Shown: positions 33,634 through 46,343, counted from the stretch's first letter. The stretch: DNA of 64,000 nucleotides from Venturia oleaginea (GCA_013176395.1 JABMLP010000003.1:558001-622000), one strand, 5' to 3'. Numbers and translations are program-made. The notes: generated by a model from the letters alone, not told the origin.

Positions 33634-34385
33634 ATGAAGAGGCGCCCCTCGACTGAAGCCGCGAGCGAAAACGAAGACGAGCGCAATGCAAAAGTCCCCC
33701 GACTGACAGCCTCCTCCAATGGTCAGCAGTATACCACTTCGTGATAAGCATTTCACTACTAACATGCTTAGTTCATATCGACAGCGACTTGTTGTCCAAC
33801 TTCGCCATTGCCAAGCATCACGAGACACGTCAAGCTCCGGATCTCCCCAAGGAAGCTGATCTGGAGAGAGAGGAGGGCGGGATTTCAAAGGATCAGAACG
33901 AAAAGGGGGCTCACAATCCAAATCATAAAAGACTGGCCACTAGCGACCTGCTTAAGACGATGGCGCTTGCCCTGACTCCGGATGCCACTGACCTCGATCG
34001 TGCTCGAGCGGAGGAAGCGGCTGCCACGTTGGGTCGCAGGGTCTGTTTGATGCGAATGTACGGTCGTAGGAATCGGTCGATCAAAGAAGGTCTCCGCAAT
34101 CAAGTGTTCGAGGCACTTGTGCAGTACCGCGAAGTTTTTCCGAATCCGCCCGAGTCCATAGAGGAGCCGCACAAACGTAAAAATCGGGTTCGCGGCGAAA
34201 AATCTGAAAAATCTACAAAGGGCGCGGTTGAAAGAAAGGGGACAGAAGAGAATGGCACCTTGAATGACAATATCGAGCACGATAAACACAACGTCGACGA
34301 AAAGGAAGTCGAGACGGAGCGTGAGTCTAATGATGGTTTTTGGGCGAATGTGCTCAAGGAATTGCCCGATTTTAATGCGGAATGA
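33634..34385 (+). CDS. hypothetical charged protein
   Basis: Model join(33634..33721, 33772..34385), 233 aa; intron 50 bp with CTAAC branch and TTAG acceptor. N-terminus MKRRPSTEAASENEDERNAK looks like a basic nuclear-localisation-like stretch. The middle has a helical segment RARAEEAAATLGRRVCLMRM followed by RRNRSIKEGLRNQVFEAL. The C-terminal third is Lys/Glu-rich and disordered, ending GFWANVLKELPDFNAE. No domain recognised. A nuclear role is only suggested by composition. Confidence 0.55.
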
Positions 34386-34801
34386 ACGATTCTGACGTAT
34401 CCGGGGGTGTTGGGATGGATACACAGATTGACATGGTTCTACGATAGACATGGTTCGCACGCAAAGTTATAGCGATATCGGGGTTTTAATCTCTGCTCGG
34501 CGCGACATTGAGAGGAAGTGATAGAAAAAGAGGAGCCACTGCTTGGACAGGTCCATAGCAGCTTTGTACGAGTACGATGTCGGAGCTGTTTGGCGATATC
34601 ATGGTTATTCGATCAAGTGGATGGCAGGAAACTGGTCGCTGCGTCTGTTGCATGAGCTACGAGTTCTTCCCACATCAGTCAATTGTTCTGCAGAAGTTGC
34701 AAATAATACTCACAGCTGATATGAAGTTGATACACCGACCTGAGTTGTTCTCTTCGAGGGACTCGAACGATGAAATGATTATGCCCAATGGCATCTATGC
34801 A
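34386..34801. other. short intergenic between convergent genes
   Basis: Nothing recognised; both neighbours end here. Confidence 0.5.
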
Positions 34802-35872
34802 CTATGTATCGCGAGACGCCATGTCCGCAATTCTATCCAAATCGACTCGAATCCACGCAACATTCCAAGCTCGTTCACCTCCCAGGCCCTTGCAAACACC
34901 TTGACTAGAAACATTGTCCAACGCTACGTCAGCGTGCGCCCATCTTCCGCCCTCTATCTCTTCCTCCGTGTATTTTTCCCTGTCTCCAAAACCACCTTCC
35001 CTGAACAGCTTCCTTGCAAGCACTTTTGAAAAGCCCTTTCCTCGATACTCTGGCTCACAATGTAATGACGAAAGTGAATCGTCGGGACCAAGGAACGACC
35101 AAGCAACGGGGCTGACATCCTCCTCCTCCTCTCCTTTTCTTGTTACTGGAAACAAGGCGAGTGAGGGTAGCAGTGCCATAGTCCTGTCCTGTCTTGGTAT
35201 ACTGGTCCTACTCCTCACCAATGCGAAATCTTGATGCCTCACCTTTCCCCATCTTAGACCCTCCGGTGCGTCTACGTTGGCAGGTAGGTGTGATGTCTTG
35301 AATAGGAACTTCAGGTACCAGATTTTCATGTAGTCTACCATCCCTGGCGGTGTGGCATCTTTCAGCATTGTCCCACCCAATGTATTGAGTGCTCCGACTA
35401 GCATGACTCTAGGATTCGCGAGGTGAGACATAAACGGCTTGTCCTGCTGCTTCAAAAAATCGTCGACGATTGGAGGCGTGGGCAGTGTGCCGATATGCTT
35501 GAGGATGGAAAGGAGAGCAGTTCGACATGCTGGACATGGTTGAGCCGGTGGTTCATCTGGAGATGTAGTCGGTGGTCCTGTATTTGGGCATTTCCCTGGG
35601 ACCTCACTGCTCAGAAATATCCAGCATTCTGTCTCTGGTCTTCTGGAACGGTCTACGAATGCTATGGCGAAGCATGTTTCTCCGTTTGAAGAGTTCCCGT
35701 TGCTGCCGGCATTGCCGTCGTTCGAGGGCGGAAAGGCGGCGAGGACGTGAGACGAAGCGCTTCTATGCTCGAATTGCAATCTCCTATACAGTGGTAATGA
35801 ATTCGGTAGATGTTGTCGTAGAATTGGTAAGACTGATTCTCCGGAGACAGGGTGAACGAAGGACGTGCTCAT
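34802..35872 (-). CDS. GNAT-like acyltransferase
   Basis: 356 aa, no introns needed, ATG at 35872. The C-terminal third has VAWSFLGPDDSLSSLHCEPE followed by YRGKGFSKVLARKLF, matching GNAT strand beta4 and motif A with an R-G-K-G-F acetyl-CoA pyrophosphate loop. WAHADVALDNVSSQGVCKGLG follows as motif B (ADV..DN..S...). The N-terminal 200 residues, including a CPACRTALLSILKHIG stretch, resemble fungal FR47/glycine-acyltransferase-like proteins of unknown substrate. Divergent from the O-methyltransferase gene with 336 bp between starts, so the two could share a promoter region. The substrate is unknown. Confidence 0.75.
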   Translation of the reverse strand: MSTSFVHPVSGESVLPILRQHLPNSLPLYRRLQFEHRSASSHVLAAFPPSNDGNAGSNGNSSNGETCFAIAFVDRSRRPETECWIFLSSEVPGKCPNTGPPTTSPDEPPAQPCPACRTALLSILKHIGTLPTPPIVDDFLKQQDKPFMSHLANPRVMLVGALNTLGGTMLKDATPPGMVDYMKIWYLKFLFKTSHLPANVDAPEGLRWGKVRHQDFALVRSRTSIPRQDRTMALLPSLALFPVTRKGEEEEDVSPVAWSFLGPDDSLSSLHCEPEYRGKGFSKVLARKLFREGGFGDREKYTEEEIEGGRWAHADVALDNVSSQGVCKGLGGERAWNVAWIRVDLDRIADMASRDT

Positions 35873-36208
35873 GGTTGAACCAACAACAAACTACGGCCAA
35901 AGGTATAAGTTATATAGTAATATATTGATCTCTAACTTAGCTTCTCACCACATTACAAAGAACGGAGTCACAGATTCTGACTACTTCACCAAGCTACCTT
36001 GCTGAATAATAGGCAAAGGTTACCTTTTTAGGCAGTGCTAAACTGGCCGAGAACGGCTCTCCTTGAGAGTCGGCCTTAATATACTACGACTTTCACCCCC
36101 CGTCACTTGCACACCGTTGTCATACATAGACTCTTTTGCTATAAAGGTATCACCGTTTTCAAAGAGTTTCGAAACCTTCCATTCTCCGTCACTTTCACGA
36201 ATTTCACG

Positions 36209-37171
36209 ATGAAAGAAAACTACACTGCACTTTATCCAAACCGGCAAGTAGCCACGGCTGTTGGCGATTATGCTTTCAACCACTCTACCGCTCTCCCTCC
36301 TCACATCACGAAATACCATGAGTTAGGGTCGACTCATGAGCGCTCGGGCTACATGATCTCTCCCTTTCAGGCACAGTTTCAATTATGGTTTGCGAAAGCT
36401 TTTGGCGCCAAAAGAAGTAAGATTTATTCATCAACCGTTTTGTAAGAACTTGGAATGGGCAGTCGGCTCACGTGTGTTCGGATTGATTAAGGTTTGAAAC
36501 GACAAGGTGAAAGGCAGCCCTGACAACATGATGCTTACTCTTCCCAGTCCTAGAAATAGGAACCTTTATCGGCTTCTCTGCAATGGCCTGGAGCTCCGCG
36601 GTTGGCACAGACGGCCACGTAACAGCCCTCGAGTACAGCCCCGAGTACGCCAAATTGGCAGAAGAAGCATGGGCCGAAAACGGCATCGAGAATTGTGAGG
36701 TTATGATCGGAGATGCAGCAGAGAGTCTTCAAAAGTTGGCAGGTGGATCGCAAGAAGCCTACGACTTAATCTTCATCGACGCAGACAAGATATCTTATCC
36801 CAAGTATTTACAGCTCATACTTGACAACTCAAAAGGCGACGGAAAGAGGATATTGAAGAAAGGTGGAATCATTGTTGCGGACAATATTTTGCGGAGAGGT
36901 CTGATTGCTGATTCTTCGGATGCGAATCCTTGGTCCAAGAATCTGGATAGGAATGGTGGGTTGTGGAAGGAAGGTTAGTGCTCACTATGCCTCTAATTTC
37001 TTCATCTTCCTTTCCCAGAAAATCATGATGATCAGACGTCGAGTCTAACAATTACTAGGTGATCTCGAGGCTATTGATGTTTTTAACAAGAAGTTGGTTG
37101 AAGACAAACGACTGGACACATTCTTGATGCCCTTATTTGATGGACTTGGCATGGCGAGGCTACTGGATTGA
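36209..37171 (+). CDS. caffeoyl-CoA-type SAM-dependent O-methyltransferase
   Basis: Model join(36209..36416, 36548..36973, 37059..37171), 248 aa, introns 131 and 85 bp. Joined exons give KRILEIGTFIGFSAMAW (SAM motif I), VTALEYSPEYAKLAEEAW (acidic residue for SAM ribose), GDAAESLQKL, YDLIFIDADKISYPKYL (metal-binding Asp and catalytic region) and GGIIVADNILRRG (metal-binding Asp-Asn). The C-terminus is DTFLMPLFDGLGMARLLD. This is the cation-dependent class I family that methylates catechol-like hydroxyls. N-terminal helices (MISPFQAQFQLWF) are as in the family. Complete and unbroken. The substrate is not predictable. The neighbouring FAD-linked oxidase is a pseudogene, so a former small pathway is possible (inference). 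Confidence 0.87.
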
Positions 37172-38467
37172 GGTACTTACGGGTTCCTCGATCGGTTTGG
37201 GTTTCGATTAGACTGTTGGTAAAACGACGATTAATATGAAAACTGGGAACACAGTACCGACAGGCCTTGGGGAATGGAAGAACTCTCGAGCAAATGAAAG
37301 TTAGTTGGCAATATCACCGCTATCAAGATGAATGAGTATGAACCAAAAGTGACCACACCACCTTGCCCGACATCTTCGTCCCTGGCTTGGAATCCCACTG
37401 GAGGTGTGAGGTTGCCAATTTTGATTGACAACAAGCCTTTAACCTCGTGTAGCCCGACTACAACTAGCAGCAAGGCCCAACCTGCTCCGACTGATGAAAG
37501 AAAGTATGAAGGAGGCTTCATGAGGCTGAACCTTGCGCGGCGGCGGAGGTAGTTGTGATTGTATTCTGTCTCTTTCGTTCGTCATTTTGAGTGTGTAACG
37601 GGATTCGTCCTCGTGGGGCCGTGGGCAGACTGGTCTCTCGGACGAATTTTTCTCTTCATGTCCACTATTACGATCAGTCGAAAATTAAACACATCCCAAG
37701 CGGCCGGAAGAACTATATCATCCCCAAGTAGCCAACTTCAGTGCCTTGCGATCCCCCTGCTCCTGCGTCTCAGGGAACGCACTGTGAGCATTCCTCTCAT
37801 CGTGCTAAAGCTATTATGATCAGAATCCGTCGCATGGCTCCGTGGGTTCTCAGTGCTTGGAACTATAGCACTACTCTTGGGGTTACTCGGCCAACCCTAC
37901 CATTTTTCTACACCAAATCATCGGATCCAACGCCTGGACTTTGGATCAGTGTCGTTTTATGCGGTAGAGACGCTTACAGTGTGAGCCGAACATTGTTGTT
38001 TTAAATATTGATTCTTGGTAGGAGCACTATTGTTGTTAGTAGACCGACATGTTGTCAACTTGAAAGCCACCCGTCACGTACCTCCATAGAATAGTAGCTT
38101 GAGTCTGGAGCAAGTAACTTCAATCCTGCGGCACTGGGGCCACCCACTCCAGTCGCAATGAGATAAACGATAGTTCTTATCTCTCCATTCTGGAAGAACA
38201 AAGGTATCCACGCGATCCCTGACATCTGGATCGACTATTTGGCCGCCGCCACTAAGTGAGACCTCAACATGGCAGTTTTAATTGGCTTCATGCTACCTTG
38301 GAGAGCATACCGTACTGTGTAGGTTCCGTGCAGAGTTGCAGACGGGGTCAGTGGTGCACGACTAAGTTTTGTAAGATACGAGAGATCTGGAGGCAGATTA
38401 AATTAGTCGGAAATCCTAACAGATATCGTCGAAGCAACCCTGGTCTCGTCTGCGACATTGCACAGAA
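37172..38467. other. intergenic, no confident gene
   Basis: A 74-codon ORF (37328..37552 +) and an overlapping 96-codon minus-strand ORF (37231..37521, hydrophobic N-terminus) both lack recognised domains. Parts of 38090-38467 may be the decayed 3' end of the FAD-oxidase pseudogene. Confidence 0.4.
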
Positions 38468-39599
38468 TCAACGGTATGCCAGTTGTGAATCGCTCGGGTG
38501 TTCGGCCAAAAGCGACGTTGAATCCAGATGGATCATTGGAATGCCTGTGCGTAACTTGGGGCCCTTTGGCCATGCCGGTAACCGTGCTTGCTTAGAAACA
38601 TGTCCAGTCAAAGAATCTTGAAGTCGTTGAAGTGGGAGTACTTGTATATTGTCTTTTGCATGCCAGTATCCCATAACTCCTTTGCTTTGGAGATACCGGT
38701 ATCAGAGTCGTATCGTACTCGTATGCTATCATCATTGCCAACATAGAAGTTGGGTAGATGTAGAAATAGCCTTTCCCGTTCAATGGAGGTAGCTGGCCCA
38801 AGATGTAAGCCGCTGTTTGTGTTGGTTAGAATGTCCTTGGAACTCGCTGGAGGGATCTTACACGATGGAAATACTTGTTGACGTCTGTAGTCTTGACCCA
38901 CCATCGAGTCGACGTGAGCTTGGGCGTCAGAAATGCTTTCATGGTCGCTTCGATGATGACTCCAAATGTTCCACCCCCACCTCCTCTTGGTACCCAAAAC
39001 AGTTTGATTTACCCTTTCATTTGCAAATTTCAGGTCCCCATCTGCGGTCACCAATTTGAAATCGACGAAAAGATGGGCTGCCAATCCAACTCTGCTTGAG
39101 AGAGGACCGTGACCAGCGGTTATACCGAATCCTCCGGCAACATTCACGGCATCTAGAAGGATTAGAGAAGAACATAAGTAAAAGGCTTTAAACAAGCCTA
39201 CTTGAAGTAGCTCCGACAATTACCAGCCCTGACTTCTGGAGAGCATCGTTGAGCTCCTGTGAATCGACACCCGCCCCAAATGTGACAAAGGCTTGGCCAT
39301 CTTCATGACCAGAATTAATCACCGACAGCCGAGCATTCTGAACGAAGGCGAACTTCACGGCTCTTTGAATGTCGCTCGTATTCTACGCGACAAAGACAAT
39401 CGATTGAGGTCAGACATTCCTGCTTTCGGACCGTCGAAATAGCGCCAGGGCGGCCAGGCAGTTCACTGCTCCAAACCGAGTTGTCGGGAAACAAGGCTGC
39501 TGGCATCACCTTTACTACGTATGGTTTCTGAATCCCGGAGTCGTCTCCCTCCACCGTAGCAGCGTTCGTTGTTGATAGACAGGCTGATAGGCTTCGCAT
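38468..39599 (-). pseudogene. FAD-linked oxidase (BBE/PCMH-type), multiple frameshifts
   Basis: Read on the minus strand, pieces of a flavin-dependent oxidase follow in the right order but in different frames. Start MRSLSACLSTTNAATVEG; PAALFPDNSVW; after a probable 48-bp intron, NTSDIQRAVKFAFVQNARLS (FAD-binding PCMH domain); FGAGVDSQELNDALQKSGLV; after a second intron, NVAGGFGITAGHGPLSS and FKLVTADGDLKFANE. A frameshift near 38998 is needed to reach FWVPRGGGGGTFGVI. A third intron leads to LGQLPPLNGKGYF and SMLAMMIA, and another frame change to SKAKELWD. The C-terminal BBE substrate domain is fragmentary. Such enzymes oxidise alcohols or amines in secondary metabolism; this copy is dead unless the sequence has errors. 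Confidence 0.75.
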
Positions 39600-40707
39600 T
39601 GCTCAGAAATACTCGGTACACACAGATACAGACCCTTCACGCCGACTGCTCCTCAGCAATGGTAGAAAGCTCACATATACTGTATTATACACATTTGCTG
39701 AGAAGGTCGTCTTCGTGGTCATCAGCTGAATGGTCCTATGGCGCTTAAATGTATGTATGGCCATCTCTCAGTCAGAATTAAGCCATATAGTTTTTCAATC
39801 TAGAGTGTAAATCTCTTTCAGACTCCAAATAGGACGGCTATCCGAGAGCTAATATAGAATTAATGAAGGGATCAGCTGCCATGGAGATAGCAGAGAAACC
39901 ATCAGACACATGGCAGCAAAGTTTCTGTATTTAGCGAAGACATGATTAGGGAGAGTTTGGTTCAGGATATTCCTACAAGGTATCACGAACTGTCAGGGCT
40001 GATCATCATACCGTGTAAGTAGAAGACCCAATGATGGGGATCTAGAGTAGATGCGAGTATGATTGCATACGACCAGTACGACACGACGTTTCAGATTGAG
40101 GACAGAATTGTTTCTTTCTCTCAAGACTTTTCTGCAACAACCAATGGAAGTGGACTTCAATTCACCTCACGACTCCAGAAGCGTTGGCAGAGCCGCGGCA
40201 TGGATGGGAGCCTCACTCTTTGCCGGCATTGGCATGGAGAACAGCAGGAACAGTACGACCATGCACAGAACATGTTTCAAACTTCAAGTCCCCAGATTCG
40301 CCCGAACCTGGTCCTGCCACGCCGAGGCTCGAAAATCCATTGGCCGTATAGATTACTCTGCAACAGTGCACAAGGGAGTACATACTTAGTACAGGACGTG
40401 CGCACACGACCACCCCCATCAGCTCCCATTAGAAAACCCAGGAACCACAAGATCGGTACAAGGTCTTTCACCACTGTGGTTAAGCTTGCTGGAGCCCACA
40501 CTGCTCCCAACGTATGCTATACAAGCCCAATGCCGCCTTAGATGTGCCCGAGTCAGTCGATTCCCTCGTTTCCCTTCGTCTCCGCCTTGTGCCAGGCGTC
40601 TTGCTGTAGTTGTCAACTTCTCGTGAGACATCTCCATACTCTACTTTCGTCTCTCTTCAACCGTCGGCCGCTTCTATCTTCTAGATCCTGATGCGGTAGC
40701 AATCGCC
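39600..40707. other. intergenic
   Basis: No gene recognised. ORFs near 40059-40541 in two frames lack domains. Confidence 0.4.
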
Positions 40708-42283
40708 ATGGAGGACCGCAGTCAACAAGGCCTCTCCGTTACTCTGGTTTTTATCATTCTTGCTTGGATTACTGTTGGACTACGTGTATATGTTAGAGCC
40801 TTTATGCTTCGGACTTTTGCTTTGGATGATTGGCTAATAGTGCTGACCTCGGTATGCTCAATGGCTGCTAGCACTCATACCCATTACTCTGTTGACACTG
40901 CTAGGCTTTTTACTCTGCGTATGCCCTTTGTATCTTTGGAAGCATCGCGTATGGCGCTGGGAAGCAAATCTCTGATTTGGCGCCTCATAACGCGGAGACG
41001 GCTTTGCATGTCAGTACGTCCTTTGAGCATTGTCCTCGCCACTAACGTACGTCCAGTTCTGGTGGTACTGCGAACTATTCTACATCCTCTCCTCTTCAAC
41101 CATGAAGGTCTCTGTGGGGGCGTTTCTCTTACGAGTCGCTACTAAACGTGAGCATGTATGGATTATTCGTTCCACCATGCTCTTCACATCACTTTTCGGT
41201 GCATCCTACTTCTTCCTCGCCATCTTTCAATGCAAGCCTGTCTCCGCATGGTGGAGACGTACCCCAGGTTATGGCTCTTGTATGGGTCCTGCCATCGTTC
41301 TTGGGACAAGTTACACATCGGCAGCGCTCAATTCCATTGCAGACTGGACTTTCGGTATTCTCCCATACTTTATCGTCAAAGGCCTTGGTCTGCCGCGAAA
41401 CCAAAAAATACTGATTGCTATGATCATGAGCTTCGCAGCAATCGGCTCCCTCGCCACTCTCATCCGTATGCCTTTCATTATCAACTTGACGGATACGGAT
41501 GATTTCCTCTACGCTACAGTCGACATTGCAATCTGGTCTATTGTCGAACCCGGTGTCGGTATTGCAGCAGCCTGTGCTGCCACTCTCAGACCCCTTTTAC
41601 AGCCACTCGTTCGAGATCGTCCTGGATGGTTCTCAAAAACTACAGGTTACGTAAGATCCACCTCCCGCCGTGGTGCTCTCCAAACGTCTCGACAGTCACG
41701 ATCTTATGCATTTTCGCAATCCCACTCCATGCCAAATCTCCGTCCAGACTATGTGGGAAACTACGCGGAAATCACTTCTTCCGCCAAAAGATCGTACGGC
41801 CCAACGGAAAGAGATGTCAGGGAACAGCTTCGCTCATCACCCTCAATGAGTCATGGGACGACGAGCAGTAAAGACCACTCTGCCACGACAATAACTACAA
41901 TGACCAAGGAGCTTCCTCCACCTATGCCCGGCGCATCTTCCCTCGACAACGACTTCACCGCACTGCCGATCTGGAGCGACGGCCAAGAATCTGTCAAGGC
42001 GCCTTCCCAGCCAACAAAGATCTACGCCAGCCAAGATCAACGGCAATTCCTCGGTCTCTCCGACAGACACAAGGGTCTAGGGGTTGGCGGCGCAGGTCTA
42101 GAAGATATGGGTATCACCAAGAGCGTAGAAGTCACGTTCTCGGAAGAAAGAGATTCAGATACTGTTGACGGGCTAGGTAAGAGCTTAGAAGAAGGCATAT
42201 GGGAACAGGAAAATGACAAATCAAATGCGACGTTGAACTTGAGTCTTGATCGGCGGCACATAGCTCGGAAAAGCTATAGGTAG
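40708..42283 (+). CDS. PTH11-like seven-TM receptor / fungal rhodopsin-domain protein
   Basis: Model join(40708..40851, 40905..41009, 41057..42283), 491 aa, introns 53 and 47 bp, both phase 0. TM segments: LSVTLVFIILAWITVGLRVYV, then LDDWLIVLTS joined to AFYSAYALCIFGSIAYGAG, then FWWYCELFYILSSSTMKVSV, STMLFTSLFGASYFFLAIFQC, LNSIADWTFGILPYFIVKGL, ILIAMIMSFAAIGSLATLIR and VDIAIWSIVEPGVGIAAACA. The motifs LDDW, KxSVGAFLLR, FQCKPVSAWW, ADW and WSIVEPGVGI are diagnostic of the fungal rhodopsin-like family that includes Pth11 relatives, implicated in surface or nutrient sensing in plant pathogens. The cytosolic tail of about 190 residues is Ser/Thr-rich and disordered. Intact. Confidence 0.88.
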
Positions 42284-43726
42284 TGTTTTTGGGTGGGTGG
42301 CGAAACATAGCTATGCTGCAATCTTTGAGGGTAAGGAAAAGATTGAATGCGTTATGATAATGTGAGCGAGCATTTTGGAGCGATCGGGGGCATTATTCAT
42401 GGGATGGGGTATGGGCTTGCAATAGATACAAGCGTTGGTCGGTTGATTTGATTGATACCCCACTGGTTGGATATTTATCACTGTCTACATAGCTTGTTAG
42501 GCATTCTGTATTATTTAACCCCGCCTATTCTACCAACATGTAGTATGAACTTTATTGCCCGCTGGCCATTCAAGTCAATGTGTTCTGGACTCAGTTCTCT
42601 GCTGCGGGATAAACGCGAGTATTTCGAAACGCCAGCACGCGCCGAATCCGTCCATTTCTATATTCGCGATGGATATGCCAACTGTTATAGCAGAAAGATG
42701 TGAGCAGCAACGTGCCTCAGCTAGATAAATAGGCCCTTCCCAGATTGCGATGGTAGCAGCCCTCGTATAAGTCGCAATTCCTACCAGCAAAAATTGCAAG
42801 TTCACGAACAGAAATTATCGGTGCGCTTCTTTTGACGCCAATCTTGATTTCTAATTTATACGGTATATCGTATGCCGTACTACGCCTGCTCCTCGATTTC
42901 CACGGTATATCCGGTTGGCCATGGCCAGAAGTGGAGTCATTCGTAGATATGTAGATTCGACATCGCTTTTTTGCCTTAGCTAGGTCTATATTCCGTCGTG
43001 TCTTCCCCTTTTTCCTCTCTTACCACTGCGTATTTCGCATTCTTATGCGTAGATTCAATACTGTCACCTAGAACTAACCGAACCTAAATCCCCGCTTCAC
43101 GAACCTAGGAGAAAATGAATCAATTCGGTCACTCAACCAACTGCGTAAGCGTTTCATCACCATTCTCTCTTTTCGCTTCCTGTTTTGACCCCTCAACAAG
43201 AGATCGACATCAACTGAATCTCGAGTAGCTAAAAATCATTTGCCAGAACTTGGTCTTGTTTCTAAGATACTTGGTGTCGAAAAATGCAAGCTCGGTTCTT
43301 CATGAGAAAGTTGAGAGGAATGACCTCACCTCCATCACTGGATCTGGATACACCCTAACCCGAGATCGAAGTGGACAAAACCTGTAACACAAGCATCCAG
43401 ACCATTTCTCGAGACCACATTCCCACATCTGCATGAACAAACACTCACCGCAGACACACACTTTAGCCCAACAGTCAACACAGGAGTAAAATACCATTCA
43501 TTGAATCCATTCCCCAAGCAACAAGAACATCCAAAGCCTCCAAGCTTGGGTATAGAGATGAGTACAGAACAAAACACCATCCATGCATCCAGGAAAGTAT
43601 CCCCAAACGCCAAACGCGCTCGCCAAAAATGCAGGAGACAAGGAGAGGCATCCAACCCACATCGGGATGAATACAAGAAGACGACACGAGAAAAACCACC
43701 GCCGCCACGACCGAACCAATCTCCAG
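42284..43726. other. intergenic between convergent genes
   Basis: ORFs on the minus strand near 43300-43726 are compositionally biased (Cys/Trp/Arg) shadows without domains. No repeats or RNA seen. Confidence 0.4.
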
Positions 43727-45662
43727 CTACCCCTCCTCCCAATCTCTGATCTTTGCATAAAAACTCGGCGCCCACCCTTTGATCTCCTCCTCCGTCGGCG
43801 GAGGCTTATCCTTCGAAGCAAATCTTTTCGCAACATTGGCAATAATCTGTCCAAGCAGTTCCTCCGGAATCCTCAAATCCTTGCAAGACTCCGGGTGCAT
43901 GAACGAATCCCTCTCACTCATCAGATCCTGCACCGTCGGTCTAGCAGCCGGATTCCTTTGCAAACAAGCCTTGAGGGTTTTCTTGACCTCAGCAGGCACT
44001 TTCGCGCCGCCGACTCCGGTGGCCGAATACTGGATAGCGACATTTGGGTTAATGATGGCCATGACGCGGTGGATGGCATTGGCGATGTGACCAAAGGGTG
44101 GACGACCATAAACCATCTGATATAAGATACAACCAAGTGACCACACATCACTCGGCTTGCCAAGTTTCATCAACTTGCCCATTGATACCTGGATATTACT
44201 GTTCGACCCCTCAGACGGCTGCTGCATGCTCGCCTGTGTTGCGCTTGAGTCCTGCAAACTCTCAGGCGACATGTAATTCGGTGTCCCAACATGCGAATCA
44301 CGATGGACATTGACGGTGTTCTCGATATCAATAGCATTGGCGATGCCGAAATCGATGAGTTTCAGTTGGCCGTGGACGAGGAGGAAGTTGGCTGGTTTGA
44401 GATCGGAGTGGACAATGTCATGGGCATGGACGGCGGCGACGCAGGCGAGCATCTCTTGCCAGTAGTATCGTGTGAATGGAATGTCTAGGATGCCGGTCGT
44501 TGGTAGGCCGCGGCCGGTGGATTGGTCTGGGTCATGTTTCAGGCGGAGGACACGGGAGAGGTCTGATTCACCCATTTCCATGAGCTATTGACACTTGTTA
44601 GTATCGAAATGTACATAATGGAGCAAGCTAACATACCACGTAAAGGCACTGCTTCTCCTCGTCCACATGGTAGTCGAAGAGTTGGACTACACGATCCTCG
44701 TCCTTGAGTTTCTTCAATAGTTCGATTTCGCCCTTGTAGCCCATGATTGCGCTTTCATCAGCGTCACTCAGCTTGACCCTCTTGAGCGCAAACATCTTCG
44801 AGTTCTCGGCCATGACCTGGTACACGTCCGAACTTCCTCCTTTGCCCAATCGTCCACCAACTTGAGTATAATTCTTGCCATTGATGGGAAACATGACCCG
44901 CCTCTTTTTCATTTTCGTCGTAGCAGCCCCGGCTGCTGCAGTAGCAGTATCCAAAACTGACATCTTCGGTGGTGGAGGCGGGGCTGGTCTATGAGGAGTG
45001 TTCGAGGACTTTGGTGCCAAAACGTCGCGAGGTGCCGCTGGCTGCTCTCGATGCACTGGTATCCTTTCAGGCGCCGCCATTGGCTTTCTGATTGAATCAA
45101 CTGGCTTCATAGTCGAACCAGGATCCATCTTGATATACGACCCAGGCTCAGGTCTTTGTATTGATGATACCGGTAAATTTTCCTGATCCTGCGAAGCCGT
45201 TGCTTCGCTGTAACGTGAATGTGAATGTTGCAATTCGTGGTCCTCGCCCTGCGGTGTCCGTCTCGCCCTGCGCACCGGTGCACCTTGTAGTCCTACTCGT
45301 TTGATACGCAATGATGGGGCAGGAGTGGTGCTATCCTGTTTGGCAGGTGTATTCGAGGGCGAATTGTTCCTTGATATTCGTAATTTGGTTGGACGCAGGG
45401 CTTTTCGAGGTGACTCTCCGTGGGATTCTAGTACTGAGCGACCTAATGCACTGAGGACTGGCGGAGGTTGAATGTCATCGTCTGAGTCTTCGCCTACGCC
45501 CATGCTTCGTAAGGGCAATGCGCCAGACGAAAACCCTTGGGAATGTGCCAACGCGGATAATGGAGAGTCTCTCCGTACGAGGGTCGGTCTCGCCGGCGCA
45601 TGGCGGGCGAGTCTGGAGCCATTACCATAGGCATGGAGAGGAGTTGGTGATAATGCGGCCAT
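43727..45662 (-). CDS. MPS1: Mps1/TTK-type dual-specificity kinase
   Basis: Spindle-assembly-checkpoint and spindle-pole kinase. Model complement(43727..44584, 44637..45662), 627 aa, one 52-bp phase-0 intron joining CLYV to LMEMGESDLS. The N-terminal 260 residues are disordered and Ser/Pro-rich with many SP/TP sites. The kinase domain starts NYTQVGGRLGKGGSSDVYQV (Gly loop), then ALKRV (catalytic Lys) and VHSDLKPANFLL, with HSD instead of HRD, characteristic of Mps1. KLIDFGIANAI (DFG) and VGTPNYMSPESL follow, and PSDVWSLGCILYQMVYGRPP closes the C-lobe. The C-terminal extension PPPTEEEIKGWAPSFYAKIR follows. Somewhat shorter N-terminus than many fungal Mps1 proteins, so an upstream exon cannot be excluded. 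Confidence 0.92.
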
Positions 45663-46343
45663 TGCTGTGGTGTTGATCGTTGTTTATACTGTAGCTCTTA
45701 GTAGCGAATGCTGCCTTCTGTCATGAGCTGGCCATAGGATATTGCCGCGATTTTGAGTTTTATTGTGTGTTGTACGTATCGATGCTGGGCAGCTTTCATA
45801 CAGGGTGTATTTGGGAAACGCGTTGTGCTGGTTGGAACTGGATGTGACAAACGAGAGCTCTGAGCTCTGAGCTGGTCCTTAGCGCAATTGAGTTGCTACG
45901 ACAACCGACAGTTCGAAGAGGCGTGTTCGCTCGTATAATATCTGCTCGCATTCGCATACATCTGGAATACTTGTATGAACGTAAATTTGTTCAATTGAAG
46001 TGTTTGTCTACATTTTTATTTTTCGCTGTGAGCTTCCCGCCGCTACCACCAATGCGAACAGATCTAGGAAGCATCGAACGACGCATTCCAGATTCTACAC
46101 GGCATGTAGATGGGCAATGAATCGGCGGGATTGAAAAAGACCTTTATACCCAGCACGAATATCCGACTTTCCTCTACATATCAGCAGACTCCAAAGGCAA
46201 GCGGGCAAAACCCGTGGACGATGATGTTGGCAGCAAGATTTTGGCACGCCGTTCGCGTCAATCTCGTGGCATGACTAAGACGAGACCGGGGTCGTCATTC
46301 TATCCGAACCTCCGTCGTCCACCTCAGTCTCCTCTCCACAGTC
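45663..46343. other. intergenic, MPS1 promoter side
   Basis: No coding feature recognised. Border between the gene-rich part and the repeat-dense right part of the window. Confidence 0.45.

Noticed and set aside
34386..34801. Possible extra exon between the two convergent genes
   Set aside because: No open frame with matching splice sites or domain.
41843..42261. Minus-strand ORFs opposite the PTH11-like tail
   Set aside because: Shadows of a compositionally biased Ser/Thr-rich coding tail.
43300..43854. Minus-strand Cys/Trp-rich ORFs (up to 146 codons)
   Set aside because: Overlap several frames of the same sequence, no domain, no consistent start; downstream of the Mps1 stop.
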